A stretch of 64,000 nt of DNA, taken from the NCBI RefSeq assembly GCF_039521325.1, contig NZ_BAAACD010000003.1, one strand, 5' to 3'. Both the position numbers and the translations under genes were made by a program. Position 1 is the stretch's first letter. The number at the start of each line of letters is the position of its first letter. The notes under the pieces are model-generated. The model did not search any database. It was not told where the DNA came from and worked only from the letters and a program-made list of their open reading frames with translations. This document shows, piece by piece, positions 51,556-60,291 of this stretch. Source of the stretch: Clostridium_X cadaveris (lineage in GTDB: Bacteria > Bacillota > Clostridia > Clostridiales > Clostridiaceae).

Positions 51556-52484
51556 TGAATGCCTTAGAAATAAAAAATCTCACCAAAGTTTTTGACAAAG
51601 TGACTCCTATAAAAAATTTAAATCTAAGTGTGAAGACAGGAAACATCTTTGGATTTTTAGGTAAAAATGGAGCTGGAAAAACAACAACTTTAAAGATGAT
51701 AACAGGACTTATCAAGCCTACATCTGGAGATATTTTCATAAAAGATAAAAAGGTTATTTTAGGCGGAGGCACTACAAACTGTCACATTGGCTTTCTTCCT
51801 GATGTGCCTGAATTTTATGGTTATATGACACCTAGAGAATACCTTAAACTTTCAGGAGAACTTTATGGAATGAATAGCCGTCATATAAATGAAAGATCGC
51901 AGGATTTATTGAATCTAGTAGGTCTTGACGGAGTAAACAGCAATCGAAGAATAGGAGGATTTTCCAAAGGCATGAAACAAAGGCTGGGAATTGCTCAAGC
52001 TCTAATTCACAATCCTGAATTAATATTGTTAGATGAACCAACTTCTGCTTTAGATCCTGTAGGCAGACGTGAAATACTTGATATAATAAGTTCTTTAAAT
52101 CACAAACACACAGTTATATTTTCAACTCATATACTATCTGACGTAGAAAGAATCTGTGACACCATTGGAGTTCTAAATGAAGGCTCTTTGTCTCTTGAGG
52201 GTTCTATAGAAGATATAAAGCAAATTTATTCCTCTCAAAATCTAAAGGTTCAGATTTTGGAAAAGGATCATCTAAAAGAAATATTGAAAGCTTTCTCTGC
52301 CTTTGATACTGTAAAGAATATAAGGTTAACAGATGACACTCTTATGATTTATAGTAATAATATAGCCTTATGTTCTAGAAATATATGTTCTTTCTTGAAT
52401 AATAAAGGTCTCACCTTAAAGCATCTTGAAATTTATGAATGCAATCTTGAAGACGTATTTATGGAGGTAATAAAAAATGAGTAG
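51555..52484 (+). CDS. yxlF: ABC transporter ATP-binding protein, YxlF-like
   Basis: 309 residues from ATG 51555 (AGGAG 9 nt upstream). Walker A 'GKNGAGKTTTLKMI', signature 'FSKGMKQRLGIAQAL', Walker B 'LILLDEPTSALDP', H-loop 'IFSTHILSD', and a C-terminal extension of about 90 residues as in the CcmA/bacitracin-resistance exporter group. Works with the membrane subunit that follows with an 8-nt overlap. Confidence 0.88.
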   Translation: MNALEIKNLTKVFDKVTPIKNLNLSVKTGNIFGFLGKNGAGKTTTLKMITGLIKPTSGDIFIKDKKVILGGGTTNCHIGFLPDVPEFYGYMTPREYLKLSGELYGMNSRHINERSQDLLNLVGLDGVNSNRRIGGFSKGMKQRLGIAQALIHNPELILLDEPTSALDPVGRREILDIISSLNHKHTVIFSTHILSDVERICDTIGVLNEGSLSLEGSIEDIKQIYSSQNLKVQILEKDHLKEILKAFSAFDTVKNIRLTDDTLMIYSNNIALCSRNICSFLNNKGLTLKHLEIYECNLEDVFMEVIKNE

Positions 52485-53244
52485 CTTTTTGACTTTTACT
52501 AAAAAAGAATTAATAGAATCCATGCGTACTTATAAAGTATTTATACTTATAATAGTTATGGTGATTCTCGGGATTATGAGTCCTATATTTGCAAAGATAA
52601 CTCCAGATTTATTATCTTCAATGAATTTAGCTGGAATAGAAATATCTATTCTTGATCCAACTCATATAGATTCATTCAGTCAGTTTTTTAAAAACATTAC
52701 TCAAATGGGGCTTATAGCTGTAGTATTATTATTTTCTACCTCTGTGTGCCATGAAAGAATAAAAGGCTCCTGCATATTGATGCTTACAAAGAGACTTTCC
52801 CGCAGCTCCTTTATACTTAGTAAATTTTTCTCCATGGCATTATTGTGGACAATATCTTATATACTTTCTGTTGTCACAACTATATACTACACTAAACATT
52901 TATTTCCTTATGACAATGTAGAAAATATATATCTTTCCTTTAGTTCTTTGTGGCTATTTGTAATTTTGATATTAGCTATTAGTATATTTTTCAGCACTTT
53001 ATTTTCAAATAGTCAATATTCGGCCATGATAGGAAGTTTTGCAGGTTGGCTTTCACTAAATTTGACAACTTATATTCCAAAATTTAAGGACTACTCCCCT
53101 GCACTTCTTTCTCAAGAAAATATAAACCTGCTTGTAGGAAAAGCTGATATAAAAAATATTTATTATGCCATTACTATAACTGTCTTATTGATTTTATTTT
53201 TTCTTTTATTAAGCTGTTTTATATTTAAGAAACAAGAATTATAA
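52477..53244 (+). CDS. yxlG: ABC-2 type membrane permease, YxlG-like
   Basis: 255 residues with six transmembrane segments; 'TKKELIESMRTYKVFILIIV' at the N-terminus and 'RIKGSCILMLTKRLSRSSFILSKFF' in the cytosolic loop are typical of ABC-2 permeases. Last gene of the sigY-like operon, followed by a strong terminator. The exported substrate is unknown. Confidence 0.86.
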   Translation: MSSFLTFTKKELIESMRTYKVFILIIVMVILGIMSPIFAKITPDLLSSMNLAGIEISILDPTHIDSFSQFFKNITQMGLIAVVLLFSTSVCHERIKGSCILMLTKRLSRSSFILSKFFSMALLWTISYILSVVTTIYYTKHLFPYDNVENIYLSFSSLWLFVILILAISIFFSTLFSNSQYSAMIGSFAGWLSLNLTTYIPKFKDYSPALLSQENINLLVGKADIKNIYYAITITVLLILFFLLLSCFIFKKQEL

Positions 53245-53264
53245 TTATAAACTTTACCAAATAA

Positions 53265-53298
53265 AAAACACTCACATATGAGATGCGAGTGTTTTTTT
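53265..53298 (+). terminator. terminator of the sigY-like operon
   Basis: AAAACACTC / GAGTGTTTT hairpin followed by a run of seven T, 20 nt after the permease stop. Confidence 0.88.
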
Positions 53299-53469
53299 AC
53301 GCCATTTATAGTTTTAAACCTACGTCATCATTAGGTTTACTTACTTTCCTATTTTATCACCCATATAAAGAGTGCGCAACCTTTCCTTTAGTATTTAACT
53401 GAATACATAAATATATTGTTGTAATTCATAAATTTTAAGATATCTATGCTATTTATATTTTTGTTTTTA

Positions 53470-53498
53470 TTGATTTCATTACAATGGAAAGATATAAT
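53470..53498 (+). promoter_or_regulatory. promoter of the diguanylate cyclase gene
   Basis: TTGATT (53470-53475), 17-nt spacer, TATAAT (53493-53498). It would give a leader of about 185 nt. The stretch 53299-53469 holds only a small inverted repeat AAACCTA / TAGGTTT. Confidence 0.6.
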
Positions 53499-53504
53499 GT
53501 AACT

Positions 53505-53689
53505 AAATTAAAGGAATATTTTGGAGTCAATTTATCTTTACAAGATCACAAAATGTGTTTATCCACTTAATTTGATACTATTAGATTCTTGCGGCTTTTA
53601 GAATCATCAATATAGATGCCCCGTGGATAGTTAAGTCATTTTTTGTGTTAGGCACAAAATATAAACTAGAATCGGGGAGGCTACTTTAT
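53505..53689 (+). promoter_or_regulatory. structured 5' leader with sequestered ribosome binding site
   Basis: Hairpin GATTCT / AGAATC (53584-53605); then CCCCG (53619-53623) pairs with CGGGG (53673-53677), which is part of the Shine-Dalgarno CGGGGAGG, enclosing a second hairpin TTTTGTG / CACAAAA (53641-53659). I could not match it to the c-di-GMP-I consensus or another riboswitch class. Confidence 0.5.
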
Positions 53690-55255
53690 TTGGATAAGCA
53701 GTACAAAAAGTACCTTTACATGCTGATAACTACGCAGATATTAATTTGTATTGTTGTTGCATCTGTTTTAATATTTTTGTCAAAGGATATTTCTTCTCAT
53801 AACAATACTATTTTACAAATTTCAGCAGTAAAAAATACAGAAGATTGCATGAGAGAAATGGTTGATAATACGATTATTCGTATTGATTTAAAGAGAAAGA
53901 AAGCAGTTGAAGAAGCCAAAAATATTATAGATTTTACTTCTAACTCTCTTTCCCTAACTGACGAGAGCAAAATATATGAACAACTTGAAAGTTCCATGAA
54001 AAAACTATATGGTATGGAATATGGACAGCCTATTAAGGGTATTATTCATAACTCTCAAAATCAAAAGACCACTTTTTTTGAAAATAATAGAGTAATGAAT
54101 ATTACAGATCAATCCAATATCCCAAAAATTAAAGATTATATTGAATCATGTATCCTACATAAAACAATTGTAGTTAATGATGTTACGTTATATTTATTTG
54201 CAGAACAAAGTGATATTGATGCAATAGCGAAAAAATCTATCTATGATGAAATTCATAGCTCAATATATGATGAAAATGAATATATTTGGGTCAATGAGAT
54301 CATAGATTTTTCTGGTGGAGATAATTATGCAATTCGCCGTATACATCCAAACCTTAAAGATAGCGAAGGTACATACCTATCTACAAACAAAGAAGATATT
54401 AAAGGAAATCTTTCATATTTAAATGAACTAAATGGGATAAATCAAAAGGGTGAGGTTGTACATATTTATTACTTTAAGAACAAAACTAATGATGACATCA
54501 CTGAAAAAATTTCATATGCCAAATTGTACAAGCCCTTTAATTGGGTTATTGCTACAGGAAAACCATTAAATGATATATTCGGATATACAAATGAATTAAT
54601 AAATTATGATTCACAAGTTGTTAATAAAACAATGATTGTTTGTTTAATCTTTATGATTATAATTTTCTTTATCGGTATACTCATTATAATAAAAGTTCAT
54701 AAGAGATATCGTAAAAAAATAGATAAATATATAAGAACTGAAACTGAACTTGATCCATTAACTGGTGCTTTCAGCAGAAAGGTCGCAGAAACTATTTTGC
54801 TAGATGCTTTTAAAGCATCAAAGCATAATTCATTTTCCTCACTTATAATGATTTTCGATATAGATGACTTTAAAAAAATCAATGATTCATTTGGACACGA
54901 TGTAGGAGATATTGTTTTGAAGAAAGTCTCTCAAGTTGTTTTGTCTAATATTAAAGAAGGGGATTATCTGTTTCGCTGGGGAGGAGAAGAATTTATTTTA
55001 TTGTGCAATGATGTAAATGGAGAATATCATTTTCAAGTTGGTCAGAAAATATTGAAATGTATAAGTGATATATCATTCAAGGGAAACAAAGAATTTTTTA
55101 ATGTTTCTGTTTCAATCGGAAGTTCTTACTTTCATGATGAAGACACCGATTATTTGCAGGCACTGAAGAGAGCTGATATAGCATTATATCACTCAAAAAA
55201 TACAGGAAAAAATAAGTATACAAACTCCGAGAAATTATTCAAAGAAGATTGTTAA
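53690..55255 (+). CDS. membrane diguanylate cyclase with extracellular Cache-like sensor
   Basis: Start TTG 53690, 9 nt after GGGGAGG, giving 521 residues. Transmembrane helix 1 (about 8-31), an outside sensor of about 280 residues with dCache/sCache features ('EYIWVNEIIDFSGGDNYAIRRIHPNL ... YAKLYKPFNWVIATGKPLND' in pieces), transmembrane helix 2 (about 313-335) and a GGDEF domain ('ELDPLTGAFSRK', 'MIFDIDDFKKINDSFGHDVGD', active site 'RWGGEEFILLC'). The site GGEEF is catalytically competent, so it should make c-di-GMP. The inhibitory RxxD motif is degenerate (Lys-Glu-Gly-Asp). Confidence 0.92.
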   Translation: MDKQYKKYLYMLITTQILICIVVASVLIFLSKDISSHNNTILQISAVKNTEDCMREMVDNTIIRIDLKRKKAVEEAKNIIDFTSNSLSLTDESKIYEQLESSMKKLYGMEYGQPIKGIIHNSQNQKTTFFENNRVMNITDQSNIPKIKDYIESCILHKTIVVNDVTLYLFAEQSDIDAIAKKSIYDEIHSSIYDENEYIWVNEIIDFSGGDNYAIRRIHPNLKDSEGTYLSTNKEDIKGNLSYLNELNGINQKGEVVHIYYFKNKTNDDITEKISYAKLYKPFNWVIATGKPLNDIFGYTNELINYDSQVVNKTMIVCLIFMIIIFFIGILIIIKVHKRYRKKIDKYIRTETELDPLTGAFSRKVAETILLDAFKASKHNSFSSLIMIFDIDDFKKINDSFGHDVGDIVLKKVSQVVLSNIKEGDYLFRWGGEEFILLCNDVNGEYHFQVGQKILKCISDISFKGNKEFFNVSVSIGSSYFHDEDTDYLQALKRADIALYHSKNTGKNKYTNSEKLFKEDC

Positions 55256-55330
55256 CGTATTATATAAGTAGTTGTATGTGTAATTAATTATAAAAATATA
55301 AGACCAAAAATTTAAATATTATCTGTTATA

Positions 55331-55378
55331 TAAAAAAGCTACGTTTTTGTTAGTTTATTACCAACAAAATGTAGCTTA
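55331..55378 (-). terminator. terminator of the tRNA-Leu locus
   Basis: AAGCTAC-gTTTTTGTT / AACAAAA-tGTAGCTT hairpin followed by TTTTTTATA on the minus strand, just beyond the CCA end of the tRNA fragment. Confidence 0.7.
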
Positions 55379-55383
55379 TAATT

Positions 55384-55437
55384 TGGTGCGAGTGACGGGA
55401 CTTGAACCCGTACGTCATGGACACACGCCCCTCAAAC
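55384..55437 (-). tRNA. 3' fragment of a tRNA-Leu (anticodon GAG), attachment-site remnant
   Basis: Read on the minus strand it starts TTTGAGGGGCG (anticodon loop), passes a long class-II variable arm and the T-arm 'GGGTTCAAGTCCC', and ends in the acceptor strand and CCA. The D-arm and 5' acceptor half are absent: upstream sequence has no GGCGGAAT..GGCAGAC. So this is not a functional tRNA but the copy left at one end of an element that integrated into the gene. The intact gene should be at the far end, right of 64000. Confidence 0.85.
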
Positions 55438-55669
55438 GCATACAGAATTTTCATCTCACAAACCTAGTAATATCAAGGTGTTATGTTATTTTTATTCAAA
55501 ATATACCACACGTTATGTTATTTTTAACTTCTATGTTTACGTCAATAATACATTTTAAATTATATAAAGTCAATAGTCTTTTTCTGTTATTTTTTCAGAA
55601 AAAAGTTTTTGCATATACGTACAATTAGTCATATAATACATTTTAAATTTTATAATTTTAATAGAATCG

Positions 55670-55903
55670 TTAATTTATCTTATTAATTAATAAATCAACT
55701 TTTTCATCTACACTCGTAATTCTACAATCCATTTTTTCTAATAGTATTTTATTACTTTCACTAAGCTCTTGATTAGTTTTAGTTACTCTGTCTAGTGTAG
55801 TTTCTATCCTTGTCCATATCTTTTTATATATAAACCATAATAGTAATATACATAGAGCCACTGGAAATGCAAAAGTATTAAATAAAGTTGTTACACCTCC
55901 CAT
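55670..55903 (-). CDS. BhlA/UviB-type holin
   Basis: 77 residues: one N-terminal transmembrane helix ('TFAFPVALCILLLWFIYK', about 10-27) followed by a charged coiled-coil tail. This is the shape of BhlA/UviB holin-like proteins of clostridial and bacilli phages, which permeabilise the membrane for lysin release. Last gene at the left end of the right-hand prophage; no endolysin is seen next to it. The 414-bp stretch 55256-55669 otherwise holds only the terminator and tRNA fragment. Confidence 0.65.
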   Translation of the reverse strand: MGGVTTLFNTFAFPVALCILLLWFIYKKIWTRIETTLDRVTKTNQELSESNKILLEKMDCRITSVDEKVDLLINKIN

Positions 55904-55938
55904 AATTTATCAATCTCCTTTCTATATCTCGTGTATAT

Positions 55939-56997
55939 CTACATAATAGATATGGTTAAATCCTTACCTTCTATTTTAGTATTATCAAGCCATACTTCTA
56001 ATAATAATTGTTCTCTTTGGACAAGTCCTTTTAGAATACAACTATAACCATTTTGACTTACAATAGTTCCTAGACTTTCAGAAGTGGCATACTCATCTAA
56101 TTTAAATACATAATTACCTTCTTTAATAATTTCTTGAGTATCTAAATTCTTTAATGTATATGTTTCTTCTGCATTTTTATTAATCTTAGCTTTCCCAATT
56201 ATTTCTACATTTCTAGTAGCTACTGGTTTTGGTGGTTTCTCTGTTACTTCTATATTAAATATTGCACTTGCATTTTCATATGTAAGAGTTATAGTAGTAG
56301 AACCTCCCCCTATACCAGTAACTAATCCTTTATTATCAACTTTAGCTATAGTATCATTTTCACTTTTATAATTTATAGTTGGATTATCTACGTTTGTTCC
56401 TGTAGTATTATTTTTTACTGTAGCTTGTATCTGATATGTATTGTCTTGTTCTACTGTTACTCTTTTTTGAGTAAGTTCTATTGTGTAACTTACTGCCACA
56501 CTAACATAATCAGCTTTACATATAATTAAACCTTCTTTTGTTATATCTTTAGCTATTATTTTATAAATTAAATTCTTATATTCTATTTGGTCGTTTATTT
56601 CTATTACATTATTAGTGTTTAATGTAATTAATAGCTTATTATCTACAAATGCAATTATATTTCCTGTAGTTATATCTGCCTTTAAATTTTCAACTACACA
56701 ATCTATATTATCATTTTTTAGTTTTATAATCTGACAAGGCTCTATAATACCAGTATCATAAATAGTATTTTTATAATTATATGTTTTCTCTACAACTAAA
56801 TAAGTTATATTATCCATTTTAATAGTAGAGCCTTGATTTATAAGCTTTTTATCTGCATATACTTCTTTATAATCTATACCATCAAGTGCATCTTTCTTTT
56901 CTATGTAGAATAATCTAGTATCTTTATTATCTATAGTCGCATTTATTCCATATTTCTTTTTATAATTTTCATAAACAGTTTCCATTGGATTTAACAT
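55939..56997 (-). CDS. phage structural-type protein with BIG_2 Ig-like domain
   Basis: 352 residues. The first 170 residues are beta-rich ('PMETVYENYKKKYGINATIDN' start) and resemble small head-completion or neck proteins. A BIG_2 domain follows at about 175-255 ('TVEQDNTYQIQATVKNN ... NDTIAKVDNKGLVTGIGGGSTTITLTY' in pieces), a known adhesive Ig fold on phage head and tail proteins, then a further beta domain of about 90 residues. Probably a virion decoration or connector. Exact role unknown. Confidence 0.55.
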   Translation of the reverse strand: MLNPMETVYENYKKKYGINATIDNKDTRLFYIEKKDALDGIDYKEVYADKKLINQGSTIKMDNITYLVVEKTYNYKNTIYDTGIIEPCQIIKLKNDNIDCVVENLKADITTGNIIAFVDNKLLITLNTNNVIEINDQIEYKNLIYKIIAKDITKEGLIICKADYVSVAVSYTIELTQKRVTVEQDNTYQIQATVKNNTTGTNVDNPTINYKSENDTIAKVDNKGLVTGIGGGSTTITLTYENASAIFNIEVTEKPPKPVATRNVEIIGKAKINKNAEETYTLKNLDTQEIIKEGNYVFKLDEYATSESLGTIVSQNGYSCILKGLVQREQLLLEVWLDNTKIEGKDLTISIM

Positions 56998-57005
56998 AAA
57001 ATCAC

Positions 57006-57353
57006 CTACCTTCTATTAGTAAAGAAAGGTCTTATATTAGTATAAGTTACATCTTCATTTAATTTAATCTCTACTATTTTAGATTTAATATTGTTTATTC
57101 TCTCTTGTAGATATTTACTGGCTTCACCTACACTTATAAGGTCTTTATTATCTAGTTTTCTCATTAAGTCTACATCATTAGCGAGTGTTTCTAGGACACC
57201 CACTACAGTTTCTAATAATTTAATATTATTAGTTGTTTTGTTATATTCAGATGTTGGTGTTAATCCGTTTTCTTCTAAGAATATGTTATATTCTGTATCT
57301 GTATAATATTCTTTATTACTTAATTCTAATTTCAATCTTTCTAAATTAGTCAT
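57006..57353 (-). CDS. phage head-tail connector-like protein
   Basis: 115 residues, helical; 'NLERLKLELSNKEYYTDTEYNIFLEENGLTP' is the start typical of clostridial gp6-like head-tail connector proteins. 8 nt upstream of the Ig-like protein gene. Assigned from N-terminal resemblance and neighbourhood only. Confidence 0.5.
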   Translation of the reverse strand: MTNLERLKLELSNKEYYTDTEYNIFLEENGLTPTSEYNKTTNNIKLLETVVGVLETLANDVDLMRKLDNKDLISVGEASKYLQERINNIKSKIVEIKLNEDVTYTNIRPFFTNRR

Positions 57354-57428
57354 TTTATCACTCCTTATTTTATAATTATTATGAAATTTTGCATATAAAA
57401 AAGAGCTACTTGATTGTAGCCCTAGTAA

Positions 57429-57710
57429 TTATTTACCTAAGTTTCTATATTTTTCTATTATTGAAGAAGACCTTCTTTTTCTTTTAGTTTCTTTAGGTTT
57501 CGTATCTTCCCAAAATCTATCATTTTCAAACAAGTCATTTAAATCTTTTGATGTAATATCAGATGAACTTGTATCAACTATATTCTCAACATTCAATTCC
57601 AATAAATCATCTATAGTTTTTTTCAATATTGATATTTGTTTTCTTTGCCTTATATCTCTTCTTTGTAGTTCATTTATTTTTTCACTATTTTTTTCTTTAT
57701 CGTTTATCAT
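57429..57710 (-). CDS. hypothetical coiled-coil phage protein
   Basis: 93 residues, strongly charged: a coiled coil over about residues 5-45 ('KINELQRRDIRQRKQISILK'), an acidic middle and a very basic end ('KETKRKRRSSSIIEKYRNLG'). It lies between the connector-like and membrane protein genes, where head genes would be expected. A scaffold-like role is possible but unsupported. Confidence 0.5.
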   Translation of the reverse strand: MINDKEKNSEKINELQRRDIRQRKQISILKKTIDDLLELNVENIVDTSSSDITSKDLNDLFENDRFWEDTKPKETKRKRRSSSIIEKYRNLGK

Positions 57711-57877
57711 GTTATAACAACTCCTCTAGTTAAAATTCAATTTATTTTAACATGATAATTGGAAATTGTAAATAGATAAAAAACTTCTTTAATCCATTGA
57801 TATATATAGGTTTATCAACAATTATTTTATAATTTTAATTTCCAATTTTAAGAGTTATTTTATAACTTTATATATTA

Positions 57878-58219
57878 TTATCTACCATTATTTTTAGGAT
57901 GAAATGTAGTCCAAGCTAACCATATAAGAATCATGTATTCAAGTGAACCAGTTACTAATCCAAATATTATTACTCCAGCTATAAAAATCAATCCTATATT
58001 TCCCATTTTCTTTTGATACTCTGGGTCTACGTCTTTACTTATGTCTACATTAGCTTCATAAAAATATGGCTTTCCAAAACAAAAACTATCAAACTTTGTG
58101 TAATTATCAAATGTATATTGAGTCGATACTTCTAATATTTGCCCATCTACGTTCTTCACAAGACACATTTGTTCTCCGTCTTCAGTACACCATAACTTTT
58201 CACCATCTGCTTTACTCAT
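57878..58219 (-). CDS. hypothetical membrane protein of the right-hand prophage
   Basis: 113 residues from ATG 58217-58219 (GGTGAG upstream; an alternative start lies 11 codons earlier). A soluble N-terminal domain of about 65 residues with several Cys precedes two transmembrane helices near the C-terminus ('IGLIFIAGVIIFGLVTG', 'YMILIWLAWTTF'). I do not recognise a family. It stands apart from the packaging operon by a terminator and may be a lysogenic-conversion gene. Confidence 0.5.
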   Translation of the reverse strand: MSKADGEKLWCTEDGEQMCLVKNVDGQILEVSTQYTFDNYTKFDSFCFGKPYFYEANVDISKDVDPEYQKKMGNIGLIFIAGVIIFGLVTGSLEYMILIWLAWTTFHPKNNGR

Positions 58220-58473
58220 ATATCTCACCATCCTCAACCTATATTTTACCATTTATGTATCTACAAGTTAATACTTTTATTCGTTTTTTATGATAAAGTA
58301 GTTATTATTTTATAATTAATATTTGGTGAAGATATATTTAATAAATTAATTATTTTAGACCATTTTTTATAGTAAAGTAACCATTTTTCTTATTTGAAAA
58401 GTCGTTTTTTTTCTTGGTGGGTAGAAATAGTAATTGTTGAAGGGCATCATTTCTCAAGGGGTAACAGGCAATA

Positions 58474-58509
58474 AAAAACGTCGTATAATTCTTATTTCAC
58501 GACGTTTTT
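58474..58509. terminator. bidirectional terminator in the portal-downstream gap
   Basis: Perfect AAAAACGTCG / CGACGTTTTT hairpin with A/T runs on both sides. It separates the portal transcript from the genes to its left. Confidence 0.8.
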
Positions 58510-58905
58510 ATATACACAACATATAGTATGTGTTAGCCTTATTTTATCTATGTATACACTATATATGGTATGTCCTTTTAGAACATTTTAGTTAGAAATG
58601 CACTTCTAAAGGCTCTTTTTTCATAGACCTAGGTAAATATAATTTTAAAGTTCCTAAAGGCTTGATTTCTCTATTTAATATTTTATTTAATTTAATTAAA
58701 ATATTAATAATAATCACTATCACATAATCTCAATACACATTAACATAAACTATACACTATCAACTACCTATTACATTTATCTATATATTCTATAGATTTA
58801 TTCGATACTCATATATACTCTTAATCATATATATCTACTCAATATAATCAACTATATCACATTATATTGCTATATATCTCATATACTATTAATATCGTTT
58901 TATTA
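58510..58905. other. very AT-rich non-coding stretch after portal
   Basis: No ORF. Composed largely of TATATA/ATACT/CTATA-type runs with small inverted repeats (AACATA / TATGT at about 58518-58531; TTAGAA / TTCTAA at about 58590-58607). Scaffold and capsid genes would be expected here. Confidence 0.5.
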
Positions 58906-60168
58906 CTACACTATACCATCTTTATTTATTCTATTTAATTCTTGTTCTACATCTGTAGTTAGTGGTGACTTCTCTATTACTGTTCTCTTACTTATAGCTC
59001 CTAACTCATATTGTACCTTCATGTTATCTAGTAATTCTTTAGCGTTCTGTGGTCTACTATAATTAAATGCAACAGTACAATTACCTTCTAATCCCAATAA
59101 CTTCTTAATTACATTTAATCTCTTATTAATTCCTTTTCTCATTATCCTCTCATTCAACATAGCTTGTACGTCTGCAAGTTGATATAACAGTTTTAAAGAC
59201 ACCTCTGATACATTAGCTATATTACTATTACCACCAACTATTGAAGGCATATAAGCTATCATATTTAACTTATTATGCAACGTATTAAGATATAAACTAA
59301 TTGTATTATAATCCATAGATGCATTTACATATTTCATATCTGAACCACTATCTAATGTAACACTATAACCTACTGCATCTTTATTAATAGTACCTTCTAA
59401 TTCCTGTCCTACAACCGTTAGAAGAGGGTTCAAACTAAGGGTATATATACTGTCACCCATCTTACTTAAAAGGTCTTCTATCTCATCTAGGATGGGTATA
59501 ATGTTATTTAAAAAGGACTCACCTTCATTATCATATTCCTCACTTATAGTATGATAAACAATAGGTAGTCCACTTTCATTCTTATATTCTTCTATCTTTC
59601 TTAATACTCCACCTTCATTATTCCATTCTTCAACTCTATCCTCATAAAACACATTATAATAACTTATACTCTCTATATTAGTCCAATGTTCTATAAAGGC
59701 TATATAATCATTTGTATCGCTATATACTGGGTAACTATCTTCAGGTGCAATTATTTTACTTGTTATAATATCTTCATCTTTATATACATACTCATATGAA
59801 TTACCAAATTTAACTAATTTGTCTAATAGTCTAAAATCTATATCGTTATATTCTCCTGTTTGATAAACATTTTCTATATCTTTAATAGTTCCTTCCTCTC
59901 CTACTAAACTAATAGGATTACCTAGTAAGTATGTACTGTGAAAGTTTAATATAGTCTTAGCTTCATGTAATATCAACTTTTTAACTATAAATTCTTCTTC
60001 TTTATACTTTATATCTTCTCTATTTTTAACTTTATGTTGTCCATTTAAATAATTTTTTAAAGTAAATACCTTAGATATTCTTTGTTTGTGTTGTGGCTTA
60101 TTACATTCCTCTACAAACCAAAGAGGATTATTTAAATAAACATTTTCTATATATTTTTCTAAATTCAT
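58906..60168 (-). CDS. phage portal protein (SPP1 gp6-like family)
   Basis: 420 residues. Recognisable family regions: 'LILHEAKTILNFHSTYLLGNPISLVG', 'VYQTGEYNDIDFRLLDKLVKFGNSYEYVY', 'DEIEDLLSKMGDSIYTLSLNPLLTVVG' and 'SVTLDSGSDMKYVN' (in pieces). Portal rings sit at a unique capsid vertex and let terminase pump DNA. It follows terL but a 600-bp gap with a pseudogene lies between, and no capsid gene follows. Confidence 0.85.
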   Translation of the reverse strand: MNLEKYIENVYLNNPLWFVEECNKPQHKQRISKVFTLKNYLNGQHKVKNREDIKYKEEEFIVKKLILHEAKTILNFHSTYLLGNPISLVGEEGTIKDIENVYQTGEYNDIDFRLLDKLVKFGNSYEYVYKDEDIITSKIIAPEDSYPVYSDTNDYIAFIEHWTNIESISYYNVFYEDRVEEWNNEGGVLRKIEEYKNESGLPIVYHTISEEYDNEGESFLNNIIPILDEIEDLLSKMGDSIYTLSLNPLLTVVGQELEGTINKDAVGYSVTLDSGSDMKYVNASMDYNTISLYLNTLHNKLNMIAYMPSIVGGNSNIANVSEVSLKLLYQLADVQAMLNERIMRKGINKRLNVIKKLLGLEGNCTVAFNYSRPQNAKELLDNMKVQYELGAISKRTVIEKSPLTTDVEQELNRINKDGIV

Positions 60169-60246
60169 TTAATTCACTCCTTACTATTTCTTTTTAAAGG
60201 TTATTATAATTTTTAATATCATTTGTACGTTCCCTTTTTTGGGATT

Positions 60247-60274
60247 ATTGGTTAGACATTTTTGACTAACCAAT
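60247..60274. repeat. 9-bp inverted repeat
   Basis: ATTGGTTAG / CTAACCAAT around a 10-nt loop, between the remnant ORF and portal; no T-tract. Confidence 0.4.
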
Positions 60275-60291
60275 ATAACTGTTACTCTTTT

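Noticed and set aside
53299..53689. c-di-GMP riboswitch upstream of the diguanylate cyclase
   Set aside because: The conserved GEMM-I segments are not present on either strand; reported only as an unclassified structured leader.
55347..55628. Plus-strand ORF of 93 codons with 'VRVTGLEPVRHGHTPLKR'
   Set aside because: It is the antisense reading of the tRNA-Leu fragment and its terminator, a well-known false protein.
57091..57306. Plus-strand ORF opposite the connector-like gene
   Set aside because: A shadow of the minus-strand gene, hydrophobic and serine-rich as expected from antisense reading.
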